Source: Mya arenaria (Eukaryota > Mollusca > Bivalvia > Myida > Myidae). Taken from it: DNA of 64,000 nucleotides. Positions 22,378 to 34,100 of this stretch are shown one piece after another (positions within the stretch are counted from its first letter, which is position 1; every line of letters starts with the position of its first letter). The notes under the pieces were generated by a model. It searched no databases, had not been told where the DNA came from, and worked only from the letters and a program-made list of their open reading frames with translations. The position numbers and the translations under genes are program-made. The stretch lies in contig NC_069136.1 of the NCBI RefSeq assembly GCF_026914265.1, forward strand, positions 36,377,406-36,441,405, read 5' to 3'.

Positions 22378-25300
22378 TCAGGTTTCATCACCTTGCATAA
22401 GATCTATGTTGTATTGAAATATGAAATTGTATCCTTTCTTCATGAGATATGAATACCCTTCTTCCATCAGTAAACTTGTCGTCATGTCCTGCTCCTTCTG
22501 GTGCAGATACTCCACTACAATGTATATCGGCCTGTATCCAAGTTGTATCCACTGGTGTAGAATCTAAAACATACGTAAAAAGACACTTCTAGTAGGGTTT
22601 AAGCCTAAATTTATACACATATTAAAAATCAATACATATAACGTGTAATGTGTAATGTCTTGTGTGACAGTGCTATACAATGGTGCAGGTTAAAGAACCA
22701 GGGTAGCTCTAACCAGCGTAACATTCTTTTGTGCACTATGCTCCACAGCCTCAAATGACTAACAATCTTACCAGAGCACTTGCGGAATGGGCCTTGTCTG
22801 AATGTGAGTATAAATAAGCTATCACACCCACCTACCTAATGTATAGGTGGTAAGTATCCCAGCCTGTCACCCTGAGACCGGGGTTCGATTCCCCATCAGG
22901 GAGCAAGTCCGCCCGGTTAGCTCAATCGGTAGAGTGTTGGACTGTGAATCGGACAATCCTGTTTTGATTCCCGGGCGGAGCAGGTCACTTATGCTGTGAT
23001 TGGTTATGAAATCCTTTCTACGACCATTCGCACTGTACCACTGCCACTGGCATGTACAGAAGTTGTCAGTTCCTTGCAGAGGTGAATGCACCTAGTACTG
23101 GTTAACCTCCCAGGATAGGTGTGCGGTGGTTTGAACAGTCACTCTGGGACCCTTCAATGTGCTAATGCCGGGACCCGGAGTATAAACTACTAACACCTCC
23201 CTACCCTATGTTATGCACCAGTCAATTCTTTTTTTGGAAAAACACCATATATCTCTTTTATTTGCCTGTAATTCTTATATCATTGCAACATAATATTGCT
23301 AAATGAATAAGGTTGTATTAAGTTCATACATTGATATCTTATGTGAATAATATAAGCTTCATCATCATTCAACATAAACTTTAAATGGGATTTATTAAAA
23401 AAAAATCAATGTTATCAATTACCATATAAACACGTCCAAAAAATACACCACATCCAAAATTTGCCCATGCAGCATTATAATGTAACATATCTTAATGTAT
23501 AGATGACATGACTGGTTTTTATTAGGCTTTATATAAGAATGTCATTTTCATCATTGGAGAATGGTGTTAAAGTTAACTCCTGTATAAACATTTAAGGTTT
23601 TAAACTCCATATTTAAAAACAAAAAAAAACAAACAAAAAAAATTGAAGTTTTTCAAAAAAAATTCAAACTGACTATAAAAACGGTAGGGTCGGCGCCTAT
23701 TCCGTAGGTAGGGTCGGGTAACCCGAACCAAATGTATTTTTTTTTTAGGCCTAACTCGTCCCGTAATCTAAAAGTCACTTGGTTCATACTCAAAACCAGT
23801 TGGATCCCTGAAAATTATGCTTTGCACCAGTGCAAGTTTTCAGATACTTTTGTCAGCCTATTCTCACATATCTAAATTTTGAATGCCCCTGCTAAGCTTG
23901 TGTGAACGTGAATAAATAATAAATTTAATACAAATATAGTGTATTATTATATGATTTTTTTGTTATTGGTGGTTAAAAATAGCTAGCATTGCTAAGCGGA
24001 AATTTCCACACAAAAACGAGGCAAGAATGCCTTCAACCATGTGCTGTGAATTTTCACTGCAGGTTTCACACCACTTTCTAAAGTGATTTTTTTGAAAAAT
24101 TAAATAACTAGTCAAAACTGTTGGCTGGATATTCGAAGGAACCAGCCAAAATACTTCTGAGCCTCGAGAATATCAAGCCAAGCCCGATTGATTATTGAAT
24201 GTGTATTAATGTTTTTTGATACGTTGAAATAAGTTTTGTTTAAAGCGTTTGTTAATTGCTACATTATCTCCGTAAGAAAGGAGTATTTATTGGACATAGC
24301 TACCGTACTTATCCTACAGTTCACAACGTGATGTATTAAATACTATGAAAATAGCATTTGATTGTTTTCATTAATTGATGCAATAAAAATAAACATATAA
24401 ACAAATCTATGCGAAAACAATAAACAAGCAATCTTTACACAGTGAGTAACACATTTACAACCATAGCTTAGTTTGTACCTTGTCAATCTCTAGATTGCTC
24501 AGCATTTGACCTTTGTATGAATTCTTTCATTTGGAGAAACATTCAGCATAATATATGTGAATGACGCCTTTTCAAAATGCATTGAGATTATACATGTACT
24601 GACATAATTTTGATGTCTGTACCTGTACCAATTAAAGACAGAAATTAAAGTGATGGCATGTTTGCTCAAACTGTTAAACCATTTAAAATTGATAATAATT
24701 TATATACCAATCAAGCAAATCTAATCAATTGGCGCCCAGACATTGCGAAAACTGTCAGTCAGACAGCCCTGAATGGTAAATTTTGACACAGTTCGACTGA
24801 ATTTGTAATGGGGTCAGTCTGTCACTTTTTACATCAATATGTGAAAATCTTTAATCTTTAATTTAATCTTAATCAATTGTCAAACACCGCTTGAAAGTAA
24901 GAACAATTTATTTTGTTTAATAGAAATTGCATTTCATCAGTGATATTGTCAAATAAACATTTGTTTACAAATCTGATGTTAAATTCAGTAGTGTACAAGT
25001 CAAAATACATGACCATCACTTTTTCTGAACTTCCGCTATGTCTGAGCGCCTTGTGCTAAATGAAGCCAAGCAAACAAATCAAGGTGTGAAATTCTTACCT
25101 GAGCGTGCGAAAATGACATCGAGCTGAGCAAACAAAACAAAGTGTAAAATTCTTACTGAAGGTATATATCTTTCCGCTTACCAGGTAAAATAAATCCCCC
25201 CCTTTTTTTTTAAGGAGCATTGACCTTTTTTACATTTAGCAATTGTTGGGATATAGTTCATTTATGGAAAATTTCCACAGGTATGTTGAAGGAAAAGGTT

Positions 25301-28300
25301 TGAAAACAAGTTGAACATTATACAAATCAAGATAGTATTATTTTCCTTTTTTTGCCAAAACGAGGCTATTTTTCCCTTATCAAACTGACAAAGGGCCCCG
25401 CCACCATACGGAAAACAATACTGATGCCAACGAGGACAACTAGGCTATCACAATCAAAGATGACCTTGAAATCTCCTCCTATTTCACACTCGGACAAGAT
25501 CTGACTTGATTAAGGTGACAAAATACTACCATGATTAATTTATTTTAATGAGTTGTTTCAGGTATATATTTACCTTTGCGTCCATTCCTTCCGTATCAAT
25601 GGATAAGATTCCAAAATACTTCGGCACTTTATATTTCAAGGCAAACGTCTTCACTGACAAGCTTGTCACTGTGATGATGGAATGATCATTTAGGAGTTCA
25701 TTCGATACAACCCTGCTTTCCATGGCAACTATATCTGGGGATAAATAGAGTCTTTCTTGACCATCATGGTCACTTATCACAGCCTGAACGTACTGGACAC
25801 GCTGGTCTTGGTGCTGGTTAGTCAATCTGGAATAATAACAAACATGATTGGAATATTTTATTTTGAAATTCTGACTTGTTTCACATGTCTCATCACTTTC
25901 TATTTATTTATTTATATGATAAAGCAGTGGTGGGTTTTTGTTGGGGGGGCTTAGCTAGCAGGTTTCCCCCTGGGTTCTAAAAAGTTGTCGCCACTTTTTC
26001 TCGGGGGGTAAAGCGGGCCGCAAAAGGCCCCCTTATGGGTCCAGGGTAGCGCCCTTGTGGGGGTCGGAGGGAGCAAAGCCCCCTTGAAGCTCATGGGGTT
26101 TCAGCATTTTAAGAGCCTTAAATTGCATTTATTTAGCACATTGTCGTGTAGAACATAATATAATATTGTTGTACATCAGACAATGCGAATGTCTGTCGGA
26201 CAGTCGGACATGTCCGGTATATTTCCATTCTGACCGACGAAACTTTTGTTTTGGTCGGTCACAATGTCCGGTGGAAAATTACAGTCAGCACCGTATAATT
26301 TTCGGAAAATTTACTTTCAGTTTATAAATAAATGTTCAGAGTTATTTTTAACTATTATATCATGATTATTCAGCGTGTTAATCCGTGTATCACTATTTGT
26401 AAACCCCGTTTCGACATGTTTCCATAAAAGCCAATAAAACGCGTAAGGTTCCGATTTCTGCTCGTACTCTAATACTTTTATTTTACGGAAATGTTCGGAA
26501 ATTACAAAATTCCGTATGTATTTATTTTCGGCGAAGTGGTTCCCGGCAATCGTTTTAATTTAGATATGATGATTAATATACCGAGCTGACTTTCTTTCCA
26601 CTCTGTTTAACTTTGCCAATAACAACAAATCTACTTTCGTTTTTGCATAAATGTTGTGCCTGAGTTTGACTTGTAGTACAATTCGTTACATTTTATAACC
26701 GTGCTGTATCTTTAATTTAAAGATGAATTAAAAGAGTAAGATCTAGCTGTTCCATGGGTAGACGAACCAGATATGAGTTTTTTTGGGGAGGAAAGGGAAG
26801 AAAAAAATTATGACATAAGATCCGAATATTGATTTTTTTTTATATGATATTTAGCTTTTTTTGTAATTTATTATAGAACTTTAAGACAAATCTAACTAAA
26901 AAGATCTAAACCTGTTATAATGGGGATTTACAAAACTTATTTAAAAAAGAGGCTTAAACTCAAGGTTTAGGCTGATGTAACCGGATACTGTTTGTAACAT
27001 TGTGACAGGTAAAAATTTGTTGCGACAGGTAAACTTAAGGTGTTTACCTGTCGCAATGTCCTGTGAGGAAGAAAAAGTTTTTGCGTTGTCTGGTACATGA
27101 AGCACAAGATATTAGCAAATTGTTCTTCTTTTGACAAAATATATGGACAAGTATATAAATTTAAAAAAATGAAAATAATGCAAAAATTGTGACATATACA
27201 TCAATTTGTTGATTTCAGTCTATTGCCTGCATACAATAGTGTCATATAATTAAAGAATATAATTATGAAATTATGAGATAAATTTAAACTAAATGGAAAC
27301 TCAAAGAAATATACATTGTCAAACTAAGGCCATACTGTCCTAATAAAATAGTGTCTACTCTTTACTCGAGCCAACTTATTGGGAGCCTTATCAAATGGGA
27401 TGTAGTTCTATTTATTTGTAGGTATACTCAATGACTTCTGTTAATCTTTTTGACTCTTTTTAACCTCCTAAAATGCTGCATTTATAGCAATTACAAATTG
27501 CGACAAAACCGAAAGCAAATCTATTTTTAGCGCGTAAACTTTATTACGAAATTTGCATATTTTCCAAAAAATCGTTGTCTCCGTAAATTCGCCAAATTTG
27601 AAAAGTTGTCGCCACTTTTGCGATTTTGTCGCAAATGGCGACAATGGCGATCGCCAGCAGGAAACCTGGCTAGAGTAATAGGCCTTGCTGTACCTGTGCA
27701 TATTGCTAGGTACTTTGCAACATTTAAAACAATGTCTTTAACAGTTTTGAATTTAAGGCCAAACTTAAAGCACAACAACACCAAGCTCATGAGAATACCT
27801 TCGCTGATCTTCGAATCTCCACTTTTTCTTCAAAAACAGACAATATTGTCAACAGCTTCATTGACAATATTCAATCAATTTTTGGATCAGTCGTTGCAAA
27901 GTACAATGTGCACATGAAAGCCATATAGCGAACATTGATGACAATAGTACATACCCGATATGGTTTCTCCTTGCTAAATCCAGCTGGGAATTCTGAGGTT
28001 CTACAAGTATTGCACTCCAGCCCATTTGTATAAAATTGAAAGAGTTACTGGACATAAGGCCATCATTGGCCCCGATATCAACCACAAGCCTGGCCCAAGG
28101 TTTGGATTTCTGACTCTGCATTTGCCGCAAAATAGCCATAACTTCACCTGAACTGGACACATCAAATCCAATTCTACTGATTGTCACTGGTAAATGCTCA
28201 ATTCTTTTTTCTTTGTACAGTTCATCTGACATACAGTATGCAGTGATATCGTTTTCAATATATAATCTTCCAATGGTATTGTCAATAAACTTTCTAAATC

Positions 28301-28538
28301 CTTGATCCTTTCCTGAGAAAACTATGTTTTGGAATGTTTTGTAAGTTGCAAGTGTGTCTATTAACGTTCTCCCTGAGGTAGAAAAATCACTTAGAATTGC
28401 AATTGCACTCCATATATAATACAAGAGCACTGTGTTGATGATAAGTGATTCGATGACGAAGATTATTATAATGATCATAAGACATCCTCGAAGGAGACTT
28501 CTGTATGAAGACGGCACTTTTAACTGATAACGCATCAT
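22378..28538 (-). CDS. FkbM-family methyltransferase, predicted type II membrane protein
   Basis: Three coding exons on the minus strand, 28538-27955, 25826-25574 and 22563-22378, join in phase to give 340 residues. A hydrophobic segment at about 17-48, after a short basic N-terminus, predicts a signal anchor that would place the catalytic domain in the Golgi/ER lumen or outside the cell. Residues 151-160 (LVVDIGANDG) are the S-adenosylmethionine-binding motif I, followed by ILVEPQ. LSIDTEGMD (269-277) is the conserved acidic motif of Methyltransf_21/FkbM proteins. The last exon (IYIVVEYL and onward) fits the usual C-terminal beta strand and ends in TGA. The ATG is the first of two in tandem. 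Substrate is unknown; relatives methylate oxygen atoms on small molecules or glycans. Intron 1 holds a 1.7-kb element and intron 2 a SINE. An untranslated upstream exon is possible. Confidence 0.85.
22820..23215 (+). repeat. Dimeric tRNA-derived SINE
   Basis: Two tRNA-like heads lie in tandem. The first (about 22832-22905) resembles tRNA-Asp, with CCTGTCAC around the anticodon and GACCGGGGTTCGATTCCCC as the T arm. The second (22908-22982) resembles tRNA-His, with ACTGTGAATC around a GTG anticodon, an A box TTAGCTCAATCGG and an acceptor pair TCCGCCC/GGGCGGA. Both have stem mismatches, so they are not functional tRNA genes. A 230-bp non-tRNA body follows. It lies in intron 2 of the FkbM gene, on the opposite strand. 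I could not name the SINE family. Confidence 0.65.
23216..24112. other. Intron 2 sequence of the FkbM gene
   Basis: No exon seen. A small GC-rich island at about 23680-23730 (GGTAGGGTCGGCGCC, TAGGGTCGGGTAACCC) stands out from AT-rich surroundings and has repeat-like internal symmetry; it is probably a repeat fragment. Confidence 0.35.
24113..24190 (-). repeat. Decayed pogo/Tigger-like miniature element
   Basis: GGAACCAGCCAAAATACTT and GAGCCTCGAGAATATC match the reverse strand of the element at 21088-21246 (GGACCAGCCAAAATACTT). The ends are worn. The remainder of this intron, 24191-25573, shows nothing recognisable. Confidence 0.65.
25959..27668. repeat. 1.7-kb non-autonomous DNA element in FkbM intron 1
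   Basis: Ends are CAGGTTTCC (25959) and GGAAACCTG (27660-27668), and GCTAG flanks both sides (25954-25958 and 27669-27673). AAAGTTGTCGCCACTTTT occurs near both ends in direct orientation (about 25980 and 27602), a subterminal repeat as seen in some hAT-like elements. The interior contains a perfect hairpin at 27020-27056 (TTGCGACAGGTAAAC, 7-base loop, inverse). No transposase was found. Confidence 0.65.
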
Positions 28539-29149
28539 TCACAGTGTGCGTTAATTTCTGAACACCTGAAATAACAATAATGACAATTAATTATCATGAT
28601 AAGTTCAAATATTTATCAAACTCTCATATAAAAGTCATAATATGAAATTGCTTTCCCATTGTGGCAAATATTAGGCCTTCAATCGTTATGTAAATAAAGA
28701 AAAAGAGTTGTAATCCGAACCAGACATTAACCTACTACTGTAAATGAAATGGGGGAATAACTCTTGGGTATTTCCTCCCATGACTGAGTCATTTTGCCTC
28801 AACTTTCTGCTAACAAGTTTCAATATGATTGAATAAAAGTACAGTACTTATATTATTGTCTGCACAAGACATAAACCTAGTATTATTTCAAGTTAAAGGG
28901 GCATAACTATGAACTAACCAAGTACCTCGGATCGAAACAGACATTCAAGAGACATTCATTTAAGCAAGTAAAAGTACATTCAGAAATTGCACCGAGCAAT
29001 GATTACAGAATAAATTTGTCAAAAAAATTGCAATCATCTTTGACAGGAAAGCGAAGGAAAAAATAAGTTTGTTTGGAAATTAGATCAAGATGATAACAAT
29101 GTGTATAGATTACAAGGTGATCATAGGCAACAACGTCCCATTGTCAGAA
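28539..29149. other. 5' region of the FkbM gene
   Basis: AT-rich, no coding exon seen. It should contain the promoter or an untranslated first exon of the minus-strand gene; no clear element was identified. Confidence 0.35.
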
Positions 29150-29275
29150 CAAAACAAGAGATTAAGAACACAGAGAAAATAGCACCAAGACAATTATGCA
29201 CATTGAAGACAACAGCATAGCGAGACCATAGGTGACAACTATGCCATTATTTGCTATACCATAACAACAACATTG
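29150..29275 (+). repeat. 3' tail remnant of a nimbus-like LINE (first in the array)
   Basis: AGCACCAAGA, GCGAGACCATAGGTGACAAC and a CAA-rich end match the 3' untranslated tail of the complete copy (about 34005-34100: AAGCACCAAGATGAT, CGAGACCATAGGCGACGACG, CAACAACAAC). The next copy begins directly after it. Confidence 0.6.
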
Positions 29276-31680
29276 AACAACCACCACAACCATCACCACC
29301 AAAATAAAGACATCCTTGTGTTCACAAACTGCTCTTCACTGTGTAACCCAAGCCCTACCAGTCTGGGTGCTGCCATCTTTCTTGAAGGCTACAAGACAAA
29401 CACAGCTTTGTTGAACAAGGGCGTGTCAAAACAAAGCAATAACTTTTCTGGAGAAATGGTGGGTATAGAACTAGCTAGCACTAGACTTCCTAACAACTAC
29501 AACACCACAAAGCAAGCAAATACACATCGTTTTCAACAGAGATCCCTAAGAATAAAATTGAAACCGTTATTAACATAAAAATATAGAACTGTAACAAGTT
29601 TGGAGGACAATGGCAGTACAATTCTAGTGCACTCGATACCTGGCCATAAAACATACAGGGAAATGAGCTAACCGGCGAGCAGGCAAAAAAAGGAGCTAAG
29701 AAGGCAGAAAAATTATGAAGGAGAATGCAATGACGAAAAGAAAGATGCCAGTGAAGTCATACAAATGATGAAAAGAAAAGCCATTGATGAAAAATGGTTA
29801 GCACAATACCATAACTCTGAGAGGTCTTCCGCCATACATGTATCTTTGCGATACCCAGGGTCAGAAACTGCGTTGGTGAAAAGTAAAGAAAAAGTTTCAG
29901 CCAAATTAACCAACTTCTTAGCGGTCACACTCAGCTAATAAAAGATCACTGGACAAAACTGACAACAGTTGCAGTGCCTGCCAAGTTCCTGAAACGGTAC
30001 ACCACTTCATATTCTACTGTAAAAATTACAACAAACCTAGAAGCAGACTGGAAGAAAGAACATAGCAAATACAATACAGACATTGTATACCTCATACAGC
30101 AATAATGTTGGGGTTACTAGCGGGCGAAATATTAGAACAAGAGGCCCAAAAGGACCTATGCTCTACTGGCATGGCTTTTGTGGTCATATCAATCTAGAGC
30201 ATGTATGTATGGGTAAAAGGCAACAGACATATAGTTTATGTTTTGTGTTTGGGTTACCTGAAAACGTAGCACGTTCAACATCTGAGCCCAGAAAGTATTG
30301 TAAGCAGATTAGTTGCATGAACTATTTTAATATGTGCCAAGTAAAAGTCATCTGACAAAAAAAAAAAATGCTTTCAAAACTGTACTCATAGTAAAATTTT
30401 CTGTAGTTTTAAAAGTTAAAAAAAGTTGGTCAAAAGGTCAAAGTCAAGGGCATCCTAGGACAACATTGATCAATTTGAACAAACATTCACAATCAATTGT
30501 GCTGAGATGGATGCACGAACACACAAAAAGATTTTCAAACCTTTCCAGATTTATGTTTACCAAACCTGTGAACCCTGGGTGTGGCCAGTAATGACACCAG
30601 GTGCATAACTTAAACATTCACAACCAATTTTGTTAAGATGAATGCGCAAACTACAGAACTTAAAGCTAAAAAATGGCCTTTGGGCTTTCAACAAGAACAA
30701 GGTAGAGTAATTCACAAAATCAACTGCAAAAGCAAAAAGCAAATTGTCTCTCAAAATCCTAGACTTGCAAATGGTCTCCCTTAACTCTAGACTTGAATTT
30801 ACATGTACATGTAAACTTGGCTAAAAATAGAATTCGCTCATGCAGACCTGGCTAAAAATAGAGAGCATTTCTTTAAAACTTTCATGGCCCATAATCTAGG
30901 CATTCATGGGCGGATCTGGCTGGTTTTCAAAAGGAACCGAGCTCTTATGGATATCTAGATACTGTACAAGTTTCATCAAGATACAATCAAAACTGAACTC
31001 TGTATCGTGTTCACAACCAATTGTTTACACATTAGCATTTTTTTATACTATCAAGGGCCATGATCTAGGCATGCATAATCTAGGCATTCATGGGCACATC
31101 TGGCTGGTTTTCGAAAGGAACCGAGCTCTAATGGATATCTAGATACTGTATAAGTTTCATCGAGATACAATCAAAACTGAACACTGTATCGTGTTCACAA
31201 CCAATTGTTTACACAATAGCATTTTTTTATACTATCAAGGGCCATAATCTAGGCATGCATGGGCGGATCTGGCTGGTTTTCGAAAGGAACCAAGCTCTAA
31301 TGGATATCTAGATACTGTACAAGTTTCATCAAGATAAAATCAAAACTGAACACTGTATCGTGTTCACAAGCAATTGTTTACAGACGCACGGACGCACGGA
31401 TGCACATACTACGTACACATTACCATCGCATAAGCTCTTCTGGCCTTTGGCCAGTAGAGCTAAAAATTATAACAAAGTGTGTGAAAGAAGAACTGATGAG
31501 TTAATATCTGTCGGAAAAAAACAGGTTATAATTTTTTAATTTTTTTTTTGAGAAAACACAACTTTCCAAAATTCAAAACAAAAGTACAAGTACATAGAAT
31601 AGTACAAGTACATAGAATAATGTACATAAATGACATAAGGAAAAATATTTGATAAAGGACATCGAGACCATAGGCGACGA
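29276..31680 (+). mobile_element. 5'-truncated nimbus-like LINE, decayed, with a nested repeat
   Basis: It begins in the RNase H domain (DILVFTNCSSLCNPSP, compared with DILVFTDGSSLGNPGP in the next copy) and runs through the C-terminal region to about 30130. There it is interrupted by the repeat at 30138-31463. Its 3' end resumes at 31464 (GTGTGAAAGAAGAACTGATG) and reaches the tail GAGACCATAGGCGACGACG at about 31680. Several frameshifts and stops make it non-coding. Confidence 0.75.
30138..31463 (+). repeat. Unclassified interspersed repeat, copy 2, inserted in a LINE
   Basis: Same ends as the copy at 3231-5802 (CAAGAGGCCCAAAAGG and CAGTAGAGCTAA). The flanks show a short A-rich duplication. 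Its 3' half has three tandem units of about 175 bp, starting near ATAATCTAGGCAT at 30890, 31066 and 31244. It lacks the two nested insertions of copy 1, which is how their boundaries were set. Confidence 0.75.
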
Positions 31681-33847
31681 CGACGCAGTGTCAAAATATC
31701 AGAATGCATATAGGAAAAATAAGTCTTGTACGCAATCCCTACTACGTATTGTACAAAGCATACAGGAAAACAACAATAAGGGTGAAAAATCAGCATTAGT
31801 CATCATGGACTATGAATCATGCTTTGAAAGAGTTTGGAGGGCTGGTCTACTCCAAAAGGCATTCAACAGCAACATTCGTGGAAGACTTTGGATATACTTG
31901 AAGGAGTTCATAACCGACAGAAAATACTACCTAAAGGTAAATGACCACAAGTCTCCGTTAATCATTTCTAAAGTAGGCATTCCACAGGGGTCTGTTCTGA
32001 GCCCAACACTCTGCAACCTCTACACAAGGGACAGCATGGATGGAGTGACCGGACATCATACAGAATTTGCAGATGATGCCAGCATATGGAACAGTGACAA
32101 GTCAATTGAAAACGCCATTGAAAAAACAAATGAAGATCTTCATAAGATTATTATATGGTGTGATCAATGGAACATGAGCATAGCCTCTGAAAAAACTAAG
32201 GCAATCCTATTCAAAACTGACATTGAACCCTTTAAGAAGTTGGTTTACAATAATATTCCCATTGAGCTGGTTCAAAACAAAAAATTGCTAGGGGTAACCA
32301 TAGACAACAACTTGTCATTCAACACCCACATTCATGAGAAGTCAATGGCTGGCTACAGGGCACTAAAAGGACTTGATTGTTTCACAAGTAAATACAGAGG
32401 TTGCACACAGACTACATATATGAAACTCTACAAAGCCTTGGTCTTGCCAATTTTGGACTTTGGCTTACCTGTACTGGTCACTCAAACTGACCAATGCATA
32501 CGCGCATTTGAACCGGTCCAACGCAGCGCCATGTTAAAAGCTAGTGGATGTTTACCAAGTACAAGCACAGAATCATTGGAACTATTAACAAATACCCTAC
32601 CAATGAACATTCACATTAAGTTGAGACAAGCAGAGGAACTGGTCAGAATTGTAGCCAAAAGAGATGAAGATCCACTGAAAGCAGACTTTAACAAGTGGAT
32701 GTCAAATAGGTCAAGTTTTAGAGGGAAACCTACAACATTTGCGCTTCTAATGTGCCGCTACACAGAACTCAAAGACAAAATCAAGCTAGAAAATATAGAG
32801 AAGGAATTTGAGTACAACGTGAAGTACATTGGTCTTTCTAGGACACGCGAAAAGGTTAACTTCGAACAATTCACTGTGGATAAGGAAACCCAGACAGCAA
32901 ATATAGCACACATACTAGATGCTACATCTGGAGGAGACATCCTAGTGTTTACAGACGGCTCTTCACTGGGTAACCCAGGCCCTACCGGTGCGGGTGCTGC
33001 CATCTATCTTGAAGGATACAAGACAAATCCAGTTTTGTTAAATAAGGGCGTGTCAAAACTTGGCAACAACTTTTCTGGCGAAATGGCGGGTATTGAACTT
33101 TCACTGGACTTCCTAACAGCTACAACACCACAAAGAAAAAACATTCACATATTCACAGACTGCCAGGGAGCAATATCAACAGCATTTTCAAGAGAGATTC
33201 CCAAGAACAAAATTGAAACCGTTTTTAACATTAAAACATCTGTAACAAGTTTAGAGGACAATGGTAATACACTCCATGTGCACTGGATACCTGGCCATAA
33301 AAACATAGAGGGAAATGAGCTGGCTGACGAGCATGCAAAAAAAGGGGCTAAGAAGGCAGCAGAATTTGATGAAGCAGAATTCGATGATGAAAAGAAAGAT
33401 GCAGGTGAAGTCATGCAAATGATGAAAAGAAAAGCAATTAATGAAAAATGGTCAGCCCAATACCGTAACTCTGAGAGGTCTTCCGCCATACATGACATCT
33501 TTGTCACACCCGGGGTAAGAAACTGCGTTGGTGAAAAGAAAAGAAAATGTTTCAGCCAAATCAACCAACTCCTAAGTGGTCACACCCGGCTGAAAGATCA
33601 CTGGGCAAAACAGACACCAGACCAAACAGACAACTGTTGCAGTGTCTGCCAAGTTCCTGAAACCATAGACCACTTCTTATTCCACTGTAAAAAGTATGAT
33701 GAAGCTAGAAGAGGACTGGAAGAAAGAACTATGCAAATACTATACAGATATTGCATACCCAAAGTAGCAATTACGTTGGGGTTATTAGCGGGTGAAATAG
33801 AAGAAATAACGAATACCTGTGCGAAAGAAGAACTGATGGATTCATAA
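31649..33847 (+). CDS. RT-RNase H polyprotein of a nimbus/I-like LINE (5'-truncated)
   Basis: An open frame of 732 codons. Reverse transcriptase motifs: KYQNAYRKNKSC, VIMDYESCFERVW (first Asp), GIPQGSVLSPTLCNLY, EFADDASIW (the catalytic FADD), WNMSIASEKTKAI and KLLGVTIDNNLSF. RNase H motifs follow: VFTDGSSLGNPGPTGAGAA (Asp), GEMAGIELSLDFL (Glu), IHIFTDCQGAIS (Asp) and HWIPGHKNIEGNELAD (Asp). A C-terminal CCSVCQVPETIDHFLFHC is the usual cysteine/histidine motif. RT followed by RNase H points to the I group, such as nimbus of snails. The first ten or so codons come from the tail of the upstream copy; the true N-terminal half (endonuclease, ORF1) is missing, so it cannot move on its own. Confidence 0.85.
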   Translation: MIKDIETIGDDDAVSKYQNAYRKNKSCTQSLLRIVQSIQENNNKGEKSALVIMDYESCFERVWRAGLLQKAFNSNIRGRLWIYLKEFITDRKYYLKVNDHKSPLIISKVGIPQGSVLSPTLCNLYTRDSMDGVTGHHTEFADDASIWNSDKSIENAIEKTNEDLHKIIIWCDQWNMSIASEKTKAILFKTDIEPFKKLVYNNIPIELVQNKKLLGVTIDNNLSFNTHIHEKSMAGYRALKGLDCFTSKYRGCTQTTYMKLYKALVLPILDFGLPVLVTQTDQCIRAFEPVQRSAMLKASGCLPSTSTESLELLTNTLPMNIHIKLRQAEELVRIVAKRDEDPLKADFNKWMSNRSSFRGKPTTFALLMCRYTELKDKIKLENIEKEFEYNVKYIGLSRTREKVNFEQFTVDKETQTANIAHILDATSGGDILVFTDGSSLGNPGPTGAGAAIYLEGYKTNPVLLNKGVSKLGNNFSGEMAGIELSLDFLTATTPQRKNIHIFTDCQGAISTAFSREIPKNKIETVFNIKTSVTSLEDNGNTLHVHWIPGHKNIEGNELADEHAKKGAKKAAEFDEAEFDDEKKDAGEVMQMMKRKAINEKWSAQYRNSERSSAIHDIFVTPGVRNCVGEKKRKCFSQINQLLSGHTRLKDHWAKQTPDQTDNCCSVCQVPETIDHFLFHCKKYDEARRGLEERTMQILYRYCIPKVAITLGLLAGEIEEITNTCAKEELMDS

Positions 33848-34100
33848 AGCTTATATCTGTCAGAAACAAACAGGCTATAAATTTTTAAATTTTATAAAAA
33901 ATAACAAACAAAAAAAAATTCCTTTTTAAAAAACACACAACTTTCCAAAATTCGATGAGTCCAAAAAAAAAAAAAGTAACAAGAGTTCAAGTACATAGAA
34001 TAAAGCACCAAGATGATATCGGCAAAAATATTCGATATAGTACATCGAGACCATAGGCGACGACGACGCCATAATTCGACAAACAACAACAACAACGCCA
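31681..34100 (+). mobile_element. 5'-truncated nimbus/I-like LINE copy with full 3' end
   Basis: The junction with the upstream tail is at about 31680, where GGCGACGACGACGC meets AGTGTCAAAATATCAG inside the RT domain. The coding region runs to 33847. A 250-bp untranslated tail ends in a CAA run (about 34079-34099). RT and RNase H are uninterrupted, so the insertion is fairly young compared with the copy upstream. Confidence 0.8.

Noticed and set aside
22832-22982. Tandem functional tRNA-Asp and tRNA-His genes
   Set aside because: Both have several mismatched stem pairs and are continuous with a SINE body.
31649-31680. The first codons (MIKDIETIGDDDAV) as a genuine LINE protein start
   Set aside because: They derive from the 3' tail of the upstream LINE copy read through the junction.
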